From positions 1 through 12,112 of the forward strand of contig JAFSFH010000018.1 of NCBI GenBank assembly GCA_017435305.1: a stretch of 12,112 bases of DNA. The letters are read 5' to 3'. Shown here piece after piece: positions 1 to 6,360 of the stretch (position 1 is its first letter; each line of letters starts with the position of its first letter). Position numbers and translations under genes: made by a program. Below the pieces are notes generated by a model. That model did not search any database. It was not told the origin of the DNA and worked only from the letters and a program-made list of their open reading frames with translations. The DNA is from Clostridia bacterium (GTDB lineage Bacteria; Bacillota_A; Clostridia; Oscillospirales; Acutalibacteraceae).

Positions 1-81
1 AGAGGTGTCGCCACAGGCGACGGAGAGGGAGCCTCCCTTGTGTAAAGGGAGGTGGCATTTGCGAAGCAAATGACGGAGGGA
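1..81. repeat. Composite hairpin repeat, truncated by window edge
   Basis: No coding signal is seen. Three perfect inverted repeats follow each other: GTCGCC/GGCGAC at 7-12 and 16-21, CCTCCCTT/AAGGGAGG at 32-39 and 45-52, and CATTTGC/GCAAATG at 56-62 and 66-72 with a GAA loop. Positions 47-81 are identical over 35 bases to 9731-9765 inside the ATP synthase operon, so this is a dispersed repeat of the genome. The segment 22-33 also matches the right end of that second copy (GGAGAGGGAGCC). The arrangement suggests two elements joined head to tail, the first cut by the window edge. Confidence 0.8.
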
Positions 82-112
82 TTGTCAAAATTTATGTTCT
101 TTTTATAAGAAT

Positions 113-232
113 CCCCCAGTCCTCGCATTCGCTCGGACAGCTTCGCTCGCCGCGAAACGGCCCCCCTTTTGTCGGCTACGCCGACATTTTCCCCCGCTAT
201 CGGGGGAAATTGACCTTTAGGCAAGGGGGCCT
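113..232. repeat. Second composite hairpin repeat downstream of the pseudouridine synthase
   Basis: The block starts with CCCCCAGTCC at 113-122 and GGACAGC at 135-141, the same frame (CCCCCAGTC, stem-loop, GACAGC) seen at 4933-4960. It is followed by TGTCGGC/GCCGACA at 170-176 and 180-186 with a TAC loop, and by TTTCCCCCG/CGGGGGAAA at 188-196 and 201-209. An outer, slightly imperfect C-run/G-run pair at 159-168 and 223-232 could enclose both hairpins. No gene is seen. Neither hairpin is followed by a T run on the minus strand, so this is a repeat rather than a clear terminator for the gene to its right. Confidence 0.65.
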
Positions 233-250
233 TGGTTTTGTGCGGTTGTT

Positions 251-1150
251 TTATTCCTCCGTATCCCAGCGGTCGTCCCACAGACCGCGGGATTCCAGCA
301 GCCCCCGCATATCCGCGGGGATGGGGCTGTACAGCGACACCCGCTCACCCGTGATGGGGTGATCAAAGGCGGTGCGGGCACAGTGCAGACCGTGGCGGGG
401 CAGGATCACCTCGTCGGTGCCGTACATAGTGTCCCCCGCCAGGGGGTGACCCAGCCAGCTCATATGCACCCGTATCTGGTGGGTGCGCCCCGTTTCGATC
501 ACCACGCGGACCAGGGTGACCTCACCGTCGGTGGCAAGGGCGCGCCAATGGGTGATGCTGTCCTTGCCCCCCTCGCCCACCTGGCGGGTGATGGTGCAGC
601 CCTCCTTGACCCGGATGGGCTGGCGGATGGTGCCCTCTCCCGTCAATTTCCCCAACACGATGGCGTAATACACCTTGGTCGGCTTCTGCGCCAGCGCAAA
701 GGCCACGTGGGGACTCTTCGCCGCCACCAGCAGACCGCTGGTATTGCGGTCCAGACGGTTGACGGGGCGAAAGGACAGGGGCGTGCCCTTGCTCTCAAAA
801 TACCCCACCACGCCGTTGGCCAGGGTGGGCTCCGGCTTTCCCGCCGAGGGGTGCACCGCCAGATAGGGCGGCTTGTCCACCACCAGCAGGTGGTCGTCCT
901 CATACACCACCGACAGGGGCATATCCGTCCCCTCGATGCGCACCGCATCCTCCGGCATCCGCAGGCGCACCGTCTGCCCCGCATTGACGCGGTCAATGGA
1001 GCGCCATTGCTCGCCGTCCACCGTCATCCCCATCGGGACGCGCTTGAGCTTCACCACCATCCGATAGGACAGCCCGCACCCGCGGCGCAGAAAGGTCTGC
1101 AGCATCTCCCCGTGGTATTCGGGCGGAACGATATAGGTTAGATCGGGCAC
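251..1150 (-). CDS. RluA-family 23S/tRNA pseudouridine synthase
   Basis: A 299-residue enzyme predicted to isomerise specific uridines in structured RNA to pseudouridine in the cytoplasm. The N-terminal part (about residues 14-60) looks like an S4 RNA-binding domain, followed by the catalytic domain. Family signatures are clear: VNRLDRNTSGLLV around residues 130-142 with the presumed catalytic aspartate D134, the YY of KVYYAIVLG, and the ETGRTHQIRVHM plus GHPLAGDTMYG motifs near the C-terminal third. The start is a GTG at 1150, chosen because AAGGAGGTG lies about six bases upstream and no better ATG exists. It is separated from the upstream transketolase genes by a stem-loop and a repeat, so it is probably transcribed separately. 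Length fits RluA/RluD-type proteins. The exact target uridine cannot be told from sequence alone, so no gene symbol is given. Confidence 0.93.
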   Translation of the reverse strand: MPDLTYIVPPEYHGEMLQTFLRRGCGLSYRMVVKLKRVPMGMTVDGEQWRSIDRVNAGQTVRLRMPEDAVRIEGTDMPLSVVYEDDHLLVVDKPPYLAVHPSAGKPEPTLANGVVGYFESKGTPLSFRPVNRLDRNTSGLLVAAKSPHVAFALAQKPTKVYYAIVLGKLTGEGTIRQPIRVKEGCTITRQVGEGGKDSITHWRALATDGEVTLVRVVIETGRTHQIRVHMSWLGHPLAGDTMYGTDEVILPRHGLHCARTAFDHPITGERVSLYSPIPADMRGLLESRGLWDDRWDTEE

Positions 1151-1172
1151 ACAAGCACCTCCTTCGTCGGTG

Positions 1173-1288
1173 AATTAGGAATGAGCAATGAGCAATGAGG
1201 AATGAAGGAGTCGGCTTCGCCGACGATGATACGTTGTGCCGCTTGCGGCACTCCTTAATTCCTCATCCCTCATTACTAATTACTCATT
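1173..1288. repeat. MITE-like element with terminal inverted repeats
   Basis: The ends are inverted repeats: 1187-1210 matches the reverse complement of 1251-1274 at 21 of 24 bases (AATGAG, ATGAGGAAT, AAGGAG blocks), with weaker pairing further out. Inside are two perfect hairpins, GTCGGC/GCCGAC at 1210-1215 and 1219-1224 with a TTC loop, and GTGCCGC/GCGGCAC at 1236-1242 and 1245-1251. The right end (1258-1288) recurs at 5014-5044 upstream of atpB with 29 of 31 bases equal. It has no coding capacity. It lies between the transketolase terminator hairpin and the start of the pseudouridine synthase gene. Confidence 0.75.
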
Positions 1289-1327
1289 AAACGATGCCGA
1301 CGGCTCTACGAGTCGTCGGCATCGTTT
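1289..1327. terminator. Strong stem-loop after the transketolase operon
   Basis: A 14-bp perfect stem (1289-1302 with 1314-1327, AAACGATGCCGACG and its complement) encloses an 11-base loop. It begins five bases past the TAA of the C-terminal transketolase gene, the expected place for an intrinsic terminator. In the leftward direction the stem is followed by only three T residues. On the plus strand a T5 run (1325-1329) follows, so it may act in both directions. Confidence 0.75.
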
Positions 1328-1332
1328 TTAAC

Positions 1333-2280
1333 TTATTTCATTGCCAGAACCGCTTTGACCTTTTCCGCGATATGGTGGGCGGTGAGTCCGTACAATTCCA
1401 GCAGCTCCAACGCCGGACCGGAACGACCGAAGGTGTCCTCCACGCCTACGCGGAGCATGGGCACAGGCTTACCGCTCTCGCACAGCACCTCCGCCACGGC
1501 ACTGCCCAGACCGCCGATGATATTGTGCTCCTCGGCGGTGACGATGGCGCCGGTCTCGGCGGCGGCCTTAAGAATGATGTCCTTGTCAATGGGCTTAACG
1601 GTGGCCATATTGATCACCCGCACCGAGATGCCCTCCGCCTTAAGGCTTTCAGCGGCGGACAGTGCCTCGCTGACCTCCAGACCGGTGGCGATAACGGTGG
1701 CGTCGGTACCCTCCGCCAGCACCTTGCCCTTGCCGATGACGAAATCCACGTCCTCATCGTTAAACACCGGCACAGCCAGGCGTCCCAGACGCAGGTATAC
1801 GGGTCCGTCGTAGTCGGCGGCGGCGCGCACGGCGGCCATCGCCTCGGGACCGTCGGCGGGGTTGAGTATCACCATACCGGGGATGGTGCGCATAAGCCCC
1901 ATATCCTCACAGCACTGGTGGGTGGCGCCGTCCTCTCCCACAGACACACCGGCGTGGGTGGCGGCAATTTTCACATTCAGATGGGGGTACGCCACGGAAT
2001 TGCGGATCTGCTCAAAGGCGCGACCCGCCGCAAACATCGCAAAGGAGGAGGCGAACACCGTCTTGCCGGAGGCGGCCAGACCGGCGGCCACGCCGATCAT
2101 ATTGCTCTCGGCAATGCCCGCATTGAAAAAGCGGTCGGGGTGCGCCTTTTTGAACATCCCCGTCTTGGTGGCGGCGGCCAGATCCGCGTCCAGCACGATC
2201 ACGTCCTCCCGCTCATTCCCCAACTCCACCAGCGCCAGACCGTAGGCCTCGCGGGTGGCGATCTTCTTCATTTCTGCCAT
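1333..2280 (-). CDS. Transketolase, C-terminal subunit
   Basis: The 315-residue protein carries the pyrimidine-binding and C-terminal domains of transketolase. Together with the N-terminal subunit upstream it should form the thiamine-diphosphate enzyme that moves two-carbon ketol units between sugar phosphates in the non-oxidative pentose phosphate pathway. The NAGIAESNMIGVAAGLA segment (about residues 53-69) holds the conserved glutamate (E58) that activates the cofactor. The stretches ATHAGVSVGEDGATHQ and later TAEEHNIIGGLGSAV are typical of transketolase and DXS C-terminal halves. The start at 2280 is supported by GGAGGG eight bases upstream, lying inside the end of the preceding gene. A second ATG three codons in is possible but less well placed. 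Only four bases separate it from the upstream subunit gene, so the pair is surely co-transcribed. Split transketolases are common in Clostridia and archaea. Confidence 0.95.
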   Translation of the reverse strand: MAEMKKIATREAYGLALVELGNEREDVIVLDADLAAATKTGMFKKAHPDRFFNAGIAESNMIGVAAGLAASGKTVFASSFAMFAAGRAFEQIRNSVAYPHLNVKIAATHAGVSVGEDGATHQCCEDMGLMRTIPGMVILNPADGPEAMAAVRAAADYDGPVYLRLGRLAVPVFNDEDVDFVIGKGKVLAEGTDATVIATGLEVSEALSAAESLKAEGISVRVINMATVKPIDKDIILKAAAETGAIVTAEEHNIIGGLGSAVAEVLCESGKPVPMLRVGVEDTFGRSGPALELLELYGLTAHHIAEKVKAVLAMK

Positions 2281-2284
2281 CGGT

Positions 2285-3124
2285 TCAGCCCTCCAATTCT
2301 GCCAGGCGGGCGGTCAATTCCGCCATCGCCACGTCGTACTGTTCCTTGTTCGGGGCGGCGCCGTGCCAGCCGCACTGGTTCTCCATATAGGACACGCCCT
2401 TGCCCTTGATCGTCTTCTGCACGATGGCGGTGGGCTTGCCCACCGTCTTGGCCTGCTGTACGGCGTCCTCGATCTGCTCCAGGTCGTTGCCATCGATCTC
2501 GATGACGTTAAAGCCGAAGGCGGCAAACTTATCCGTGATGGGATAGGAGGAATTGACCTCCTCCAGCGTACCGTCGATCTGCAGGTTATTGTTATCCACA
2601 ATGACCGTCAGATTGTCCAGACCCTTGGCGGCGGCAAACATCGCCGCCTCCCAGACCTGTCCCTCGCCGATCTCGCCGTCGCCCAGAATGGCGTACACCC
2701 GATAATCGGCGCCGTCCAGCTTGCCCGCCAGCGCCATACCCACGGCGGCGGACACGCCCTGACCCAGCGAGCCGGTGGACATATCCACGCCGGGAACACC
2801 CTTCATATCCGGATGTCCCTGCAGGGGAGAATCCGCCTTACGCAGAGTGGAGATCCACTCGGTGGGGAAATAGCCCCGCAGCGCCAGCGCGCCGTACAGG
2901 GCGGGGGCGCAGTGCCCCTTGGACAGCACCAGGCGATCCCGCTGTGCCCACTTGGGGTTGGCGGGGTCGATGTTCATTTCTTCAAAATACAGATACGCCA
3001 GATCATCGGCAATAGACAGAGAGCCGCCCGGGTGACCGCTCTTGGCGTTATGCGTGCCCTCAATGACCGCCATACGGATCTTGGTGGCGATGATCTCCAA
3101 TCGTTTTTTGGTTACGGCATCCAT
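2285..3124 (-). CDS. Transketolase, N-terminal (TPP-binding) subunit
   Basis: The 279-residue protein matches the diphosphate-binding half of transketolase. Visible motifs: SGHPGGSLSIADDLAYLYF (residues 29-47), LSKGHCAPALYGALALRGY (68-86), DMSTGSLGQGVSAAVGMALA (114-133), and the thiamine-diphosphate/Mg2+ motif GDGEIGEGQVWEAA (148-161) closing with DNNN at 177-180. It has no C-terminal domains; these are supplied by the next gene. The frame is open to an ATG at 3163, but that start has no ribosome binding site. The ATG at 3124 has GGGAG about eight bases upstream and gives an N-terminus (MDAVTKKRLEI) typical of the family, so it is chosen. Transcription runs from the pyrophosphatase side into the C-terminal subunit gene. 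Confidence 0.94.
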   Translation of the reverse strand: MDAVTKKRLEIIATKIRMAVIEGTHNAKSGHPGGSLSIADDLAYLYFEEMNIDPANPKWAQRDRLVLSKGHCAPALYGALALRGYFPTEWISTLRKADSPLQGHPDMKGVPGVDMSTGSLGQGVSAAVGMALAGKLDGADYRVYAILGDGEIGEGQVWEAAMFAAAKGLDNLTVIVDNNNLQIDGTLEEVNSSYPITDKFAAFGFNVIEIDGNDLEQIEDAVQQAKTVGKPTAIVQKTIKGKGVSYMENQCGWHGAAPNKEQYDVAMAELTARLAELEG

Positions 3125-3175
3125 ACGATACTCCCTTTCCGCAGGGGATAACGTCCCTGACATAACAGATACTTT

Positions 3176-3203
3176 ATTTTAACACATCCGCCCGCAAAAC
3201 AAA
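3176..3203 (-). promoter_or_regulatory. Possible promoter of the transketolase operon
   Basis: Read on the minus strand, TAAAAT (3176-3181) preceded by TGT forms an extended -10 box. A poor T-rich -35 candidate (TTTTGT) lies 17 bases further upstream. It sits between the pyrophosphatase-like gene and the transketolase start at 3124, giving a leader of roughly 45 bases. The -35 match is weak, and read-through from the upstream gene is equally possible because no terminator is seen in 3125-3222. Confidence 0.35.
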
Positions 3204-3222
3204 AGCACTTTTCAACGGAATT

Positions 3223-4212
3223 TTACGGATTTTCCCCGATTTTTCCGTCAAAAATCTCGGCGAGATGGGCGGCGTACCGCTTTCTGCCCCAATGGGGCGC
3301 GTGGGCGGGCAGAAACACCGTGTCGGGGGCGTAGCGCACCGCGCCGCCCTCTGCGGAGCGCTCCACCGCCGCCAGCAGGGGGTCCGCCCCCTCGCCCACG
3401 GCGATATAATATTCCTCCCGTCCGCTGTCCTCACGGTGGTGCAGCACCACCTTAGCCACCCGTGTGGGGGCGGCGGTATCCGCCGCCAGCAGGGCGCGGA
3501 CGGCGTTCAGATCGGGGCAGGCGTCCGCCCACACCTTGAGTATCGCCCACCCCAGCAGGGGAGCGCCGTCGCGGTCGGTGTAACGGCGGTAATCCCGTCG
3601 GTACAAGGTGTTCAGGTCGGTTTCGGACAGCAATTCCTGCCGCAGAGCGGCAAACAGGCGGTCGGTGTCCTCGCCGCACAGGGCGGTCAGCCAGTCGACC
3701 ATCGCTCGATCCTCCGCCTTTGTCTTATGCGGGGACAAGCCCTCGGTGTCCAGCAGGATGGCGCCCAGCAGAATGCGGGCGCAGGCGGCGTCGGGGCGAA
3801 TGCCGTCGTCGCGGATGCGGCGGGCCACCAGGGTGGTGGCGGCGCCCACGGGCGCTATCTCCACCGCCGCCGACCCGAAATCCGTGCCGTCGGTGACGGG
3901 GTGATGGTCGATCACCGCCGCCACGGGGTTGGGGTACGCCGCCACGTCGTGGTGGTCGGTGAGCACCAAGGTCACGGCGGGGTCGATGCGTTCGGCGGTG
4001 GGTACCGCCGCCCCCATCAGCCACGCGGTCTCACGAGGGAGTGACCCCTGCAGCACGGGGCGGGCGGGGGTGCCGCCCAGGGTCAGCCGAAAGGCCTCGA
4101 ACACCGCGCTGACCGCCGCGTCGGTATCGGGTGCGGGGTGCCCCGTCACCCACAGCGTGCCCTCCTCCTGCGGCAGAGCACTAAGATAGGCTGTCAGTCG
4201 GTCATAGGTCAT
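3223..4212 (-). CDS. DHH/DHHA2 phosphoesterase, probable manganese-dependent inorganic pyrophosphatase
   Basis: This 329-residue protein has the two-domain layout of family II pyrophosphatases, which hydrolyse pyrophosphate to phosphate using Mn2+ in the cytoplasm. Metal-site motifs are in order: GHPAPDTDAAVSA (24-36; H25, D29, D31), LTDHHD (84-89), VIDHHP (100-105), PVGAATTLVA (121-130, matching the family's PVGSTATIV), and the aspartate of AILLDTEGLSP (D155). The C-terminal DHHA2-like part ends with GRKRYAAHL (309-317), in the place of the substrate-binding SRKKQ motif. Two differences from typical family II enzymes are visible: DHH instead of DHN at 86-88, and GRKR instead of SRKK. A prune-like exopolyphosphatase or another DHH phosphatase is therefore possible. 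The start at 4212 follows GGAGGTGA closely. The longer frame to 4383 would run through the promoter and is rejected. Confidence 0.82.
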   Translation of the reverse strand: MTYDRLTAYLSALPQEEGTLWVTGHPAPDTDAAVSAVFEAFRLTLGGTPARPVLQGSLPRETAWLMGAAVPTAERIDPAVTLVLTDHHDVAAYPNPVAAVIDHHPVTDGTDFGSAAVEIAPVGAATTLVARRIRDDGIRPDAACARILLGAILLDTEGLSPHKTKAEDRAMVDWLTALCGEDTDRLFAALRQELLSETDLNTLYRRDYRRYTDRDGAPLLGWAILKVWADACPDLNAVRALLAADTAAPTRVAKVVLHHREDSGREEYYIAVGEGADPLLAAVERSAEGGAVRYAPDTVFLPAHAPHWGRKRYAAHLAEIFDGKIGENP

Positions 4213-4243
4213 TTCGGTCACCTCCCCTGTATGTCTTGTGGTC

Positions 4244-4272
4244 AGTATACCATACCCGCCAATAGATGTCAA
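4244..4272 (-). promoter_or_regulatory. Consensus sigma70-type promoter for the pyrophosphatase-like gene
   Basis: On the minus strand a perfect -35 box TTGACA (4267-4272) is followed after 17 bases by TATACT (4244-4249), preceded by TGG as an extended -10. The predicted start lies near 4237, leaving a leader of about 25 bases that includes the ribosome binding site. This is the strongest promoter match in the window. Confidence 0.85.
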
Positions 4273-4302
4273 AGAATGTTCATAGTGGGGTAACAATTTG
4301 TT

Positions 4303-4331
4303 TTGACTTTTTTGGTAGAGTGTGCTATTGT
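4303..4331 (+). promoter_or_regulatory. Promoter of the ATP synthase operon
   Basis: TTGACT (4303-4308), a 17-base spacer and TATTGT (4326-4331) with an extended-10 TG at 4323-4324 precede atpI. The leader would be about 75 bases. An overlapping GATAAT at 4333-4338 is an alternative -10. The promoter is back to back with the leftward pyrophosphatase promoter, the two -35 boxes being 30 bases apart. Confidence 0.7.
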
Positions 4332-4353
4332 AGATAATGTATTTATTTTTAGT

Positions 4354-4380
4354 CGCGCGTGCGTGAAATCCGCGCGTGCG
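4354..4380 (+). repeat. Direct repeat CGCGCGTGCG in the atp leader
   Basis: The ten bases CGCGCGTGCG occur at 4354-4363 and again at 4371-4380, 17 bases apart. CGCGCG is self-complementary, so the two copies can also form a 6-bp stem with an 11-base loop. It lies in the predicted untranslated leader upstream of atpI. It may be an operator or an RNA hairpin; function is unknown. Confidence 0.45.
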
Positions 4381-4412
4381 CACATACTGATTCTAGAATG
4401 CGAGGTGACCCT

Positions 4413-4853
4413 ATGGCACGCATCTCTCCCGCGGTGAAAAAAGAGACCGCCTACGTGGCGGTATGGGTGGCGATCGGTATCCTGCCGGTGCAGGCGGTAT
4501 TCCTGCTGTGCGGGTGGTGGAGCCTGTCGGTGCTGTGGGGAAGCCTGCTGGGCAGCGCCACCGCGGTGGGCAACACGCTGCTGGTGGGTCTGATGGTGCA
4601 AAAAGCCGTCTCCCAAACAGAAAAACAAGCCAAAAACACCATCCGTCTCAGCCAAGGCGGGCGACTGCTGATGCAGGGTGCCGTGCTGGTGCTGGCGGCG
4701 GTATTGCCCGCCGTCTTCAACATCTGGTCGGCGGCTATCCCCCTGCTGATTCCCCGCATCGCGGTATCCTTCCGCGGCAAGCGGGAGGCAGCAAAGCACC
4801 CCGCCCCCGACCGCCCTGCCATCGGCTGGGAGGATGAGGACGAAGACGAATAA
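4413..4853 (+). CDS. atpI: ATP synthase subunit I (AtpI-like assembly protein)
   Basis: A 146-residue membrane protein with four predicted hydrophobic segments (about residues 14-34, 36-62, 84-103 and 105-120). It stands first in the ATP synthase operon, the place of atpI. AtpI proteins are known to help assemble or stabilise the c-ring and may help with Mg2+ or Na+ supply. The sequence itself is poorly conserved in this family, so the call leans on topology, size and position. The start at 4413 follows GAGGTGAC by about five bases; ATGs at 4359 and 4398 in frame lack such a site. The protein ends in a purely acidic tail (WEDEDEDE), which is unusual. A gap of 216 bp with repeats separates it from atpB. 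Confidence 0.8.
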   Translation: MARISPAVKKETAYVAVWVAIGILPVQAVFLLCGWWSLSVLWGSLLGSATAVGNTLLVGLMVQKAVSQTEKQAKNTIRLSQGGRLLMQGAVLVLAAVLPAVFNIWSAAIPLLIPRIAVSFRGKREAAKHPAPDRPAIGWEDEDEDE

Positions 4854-4878
4854 CGTTCATCGCAGATGAATCCATAAC

Positions 4879-4895
4879 GATTGCCGCAGGCAATC
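4879..4895. repeat. Short hairpin GATTGCC/GGCAATC
   Basis: A 7-bp perfect stem with a GCA loop, followed by two CATAAC motifs (4897-4902 and 4911-4916) and preceded by another (4873-4878). It is the first of three repeat-like units between atpI and atpB. There is no T run, so it is not a typical terminator. Confidence 0.45.
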
Positions 4896-4930
4896 TCATA
4901 ACTCTAAACTCATAACCCGTCTACCGATCT

Positions 4931-4978
4931 CTCCCCCAGTCTGCCCTACAGGCAGACAGCCCCCTCGTCAGAGGGGGC
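4931..4978. repeat. Double-hairpin repeat between atpI and atpB
   Basis: CTCCCCCAGTCTGCC opens the unit. GTCTGCC (4939-4945) pairs with GGCAGAC (4951-4957), and GCCCCCTC (4959-4966) pairs with GAGGGGGC (4971-4978) around a GTCA loop. The layout (CTCCCNCAGTC, stem-loop, GACAGC, C-rich stem-loop) matches 9849-9899 between atpG and atpD and, more loosely, 113-141. The core stem sequence differs while pairing is kept. Confidence 0.7.
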
Positions 4979-5013
4979 CGAGAAAAGGCGCTGACCCCTA
5001 CCAAACGCATCTC

Positions 5014-5044
5014 ATTCCTCATTTCTCATTACTAATTACTCATT
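5014..5044. repeat. Partial copy of the 1173-1288 repeat end
   Basis: Thirty-one bases (ATTCCTCAT, two variable bases, then CTCATTACTAATTACTCATT) match 1258-1288 with two differences. Only this end is present; the inverted partner is missing. It ends 13 bases before the atpB ribosome binding site. Confidence 0.65.
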
Positions 5045-5069
5045 TTTCATTCCCATTGAGGTGATATTT

Positions 5070-6014
5070 ATGAACGTAAAAAGCCGCCGCTTTAAGGTGG
5101 TGGATATACTGCTGCTGGCGGGCGCCATCCTGCCGCTGTTGGCGGTCATGGCGCTGAAGGTGCTCACCGCGCCCCCCACCGACGGCATCCAGATCACCGG
5201 CGCTATGGTGTATTTCACCATCCCCATGCCGCTGCAGGACCTGCCGGTCACCGAGGCGCAGATAAACTCGGTGGCGGTGATGCTCACCATCCTGTTCCTG
5301 TGCCTGTATCTGACCCACGGCATCACCGCCGTGCCGGTCACCAAGCGGCAGCTGGCCGCCGAATGGATCGTGGAAAAGTGCAACGGTATGGTGGCGGAGA
5401 ATATGGGCGACTACTTCAAGGCGTTCCCCCCCTTCATCGCCGCCATAATGGCGTTGAGCGCCCTGTCCAGTCTGTCCAGCCTGCTGGGTCTGTTCCCGCC
5501 CACCTCGGATATCAACGTGGTGGCCGGCTGGGCCATCCTGGTGTTCATCCTGATCACGTATTACAAGTGCAAGGCGGGTCTGTGGCTTTATCTTAAGAGT
5601 TATGCCGAGCCCATCCCCTTCCTGCTGCCGATGAACGTCATCAGCGAGGTGGCCACACCGGTGTCTATGTCCTTCCGTCACTACGGCAACATTCTGTCCG
5701 GCTCCATCATCTCGGTGCTGATCGCCGCCGCCTTGGGCGGTCTGACCAACACGGTGCTGGGCTGGCTGCCCGGCGCGCTGGGCGAGGTGCTGGGCAACTC
5801 CCAGATCCTGCGCGTGGGTATCCCCGCAGTGCTGAGTCTGTACTTCGACATCTTCAGCAGCGGTCTGCAGGCCTTCATCTTCGCCACCCTGACCATGATG
5901 TACGTGGCGGGCGGATTCCCCCAGAGCGAATTTGAGGAGCGCAAAGCCAAGCGGGAAGCAAAGAAAAAAGCCCGCCTGGAAAAGAAAATGGCAAAAACGG
6001 CGAAAGCCGAGTAA
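5070..6014 (+). CDS. atpB: F1Fo ATP synthase subunit a
   Basis: The 314-residue membrane protein is the stator half of the ion channel, lying against the c-ring. The essential arginine is R203 in SMSFRHYGNILSG (199-211), and the last transmembrane part GLQAFIFATLTMMYVAGG (265-282) is typical. Hydrophobic segments lie at about 11-31, 65-85, 120-142, 150-166, 208-230 and 255-282. The start at 5070 follows GAGGTGA by five bases; the GTG at 5061, in frame, is part of that binding site and is rejected. The C-terminus carries about 28 hydrophilic residues, very rich in Lys, Arg and Glu (286-314), longer than usual for subunit a. It is followed by atpE after 45 bases. Confidence 0.95.
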   Translation: MNVKSRRFKVVDILLLAGAILPLLAVMALKVLTAPPTDGIQITGAMVYFTIPMPLQDLPVTEAQINSVAVMLTILFLCLYLTHGITAVPVTKRQLAAEWIVEKCNGMVAENMGDYFKAFPPFIAAIMALSALSSLSSLLGLFPPTSDINVVAGWAILVFILITYYKCKAGLWLYLKSYAEPIPFLLPMNVISEVATPVSMSFRHYGNILSGSIISVLIAAALGGLTNTVLGWLPGALGEVLGNSQILRVGIPAVLSLYFDIFSSGLQAFIFATLTMMYVAGGFPQSEFEERKAKREAKKKARLEKKMAKTAKAE

Positions 6015-6041
6015 ATATGCAACATCATCCGTAAATTATAA

Positions 6042-6347
<306 letters not shown>

Positions 6348-6360
6348 GAGGTAGTACACT

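Noticed and set aside
1..250. Possible CRISPR array
   Set aside because: Repeats differ in length and spacing, contain their own variable hairpins, and have no regular spacers or cas genes nearby.
1294..2409. Plus-strand open frame of 371 codons across the transketolase C-terminal gene
   Set aside because: It is the reverse of a clear transketolase gene, and its translation has no recognisable domain. The same applies to 2255-3151, 3265-4044 and 9907-11250.
3125..3222. Riboswitch or terminator in the leader of the transketolase genes
   Set aside because: Only a 5-bp CAGGG/CCCTG pairing is visible; no stable conserved fold or T run was found.
4213..4383. Upstream extension of the pyrophosphatase-like protein by 57 residues
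   Set aside because: It would run through both divergent promoters and has no ribosome binding site; GGAGGTGA supports the start at 4212.
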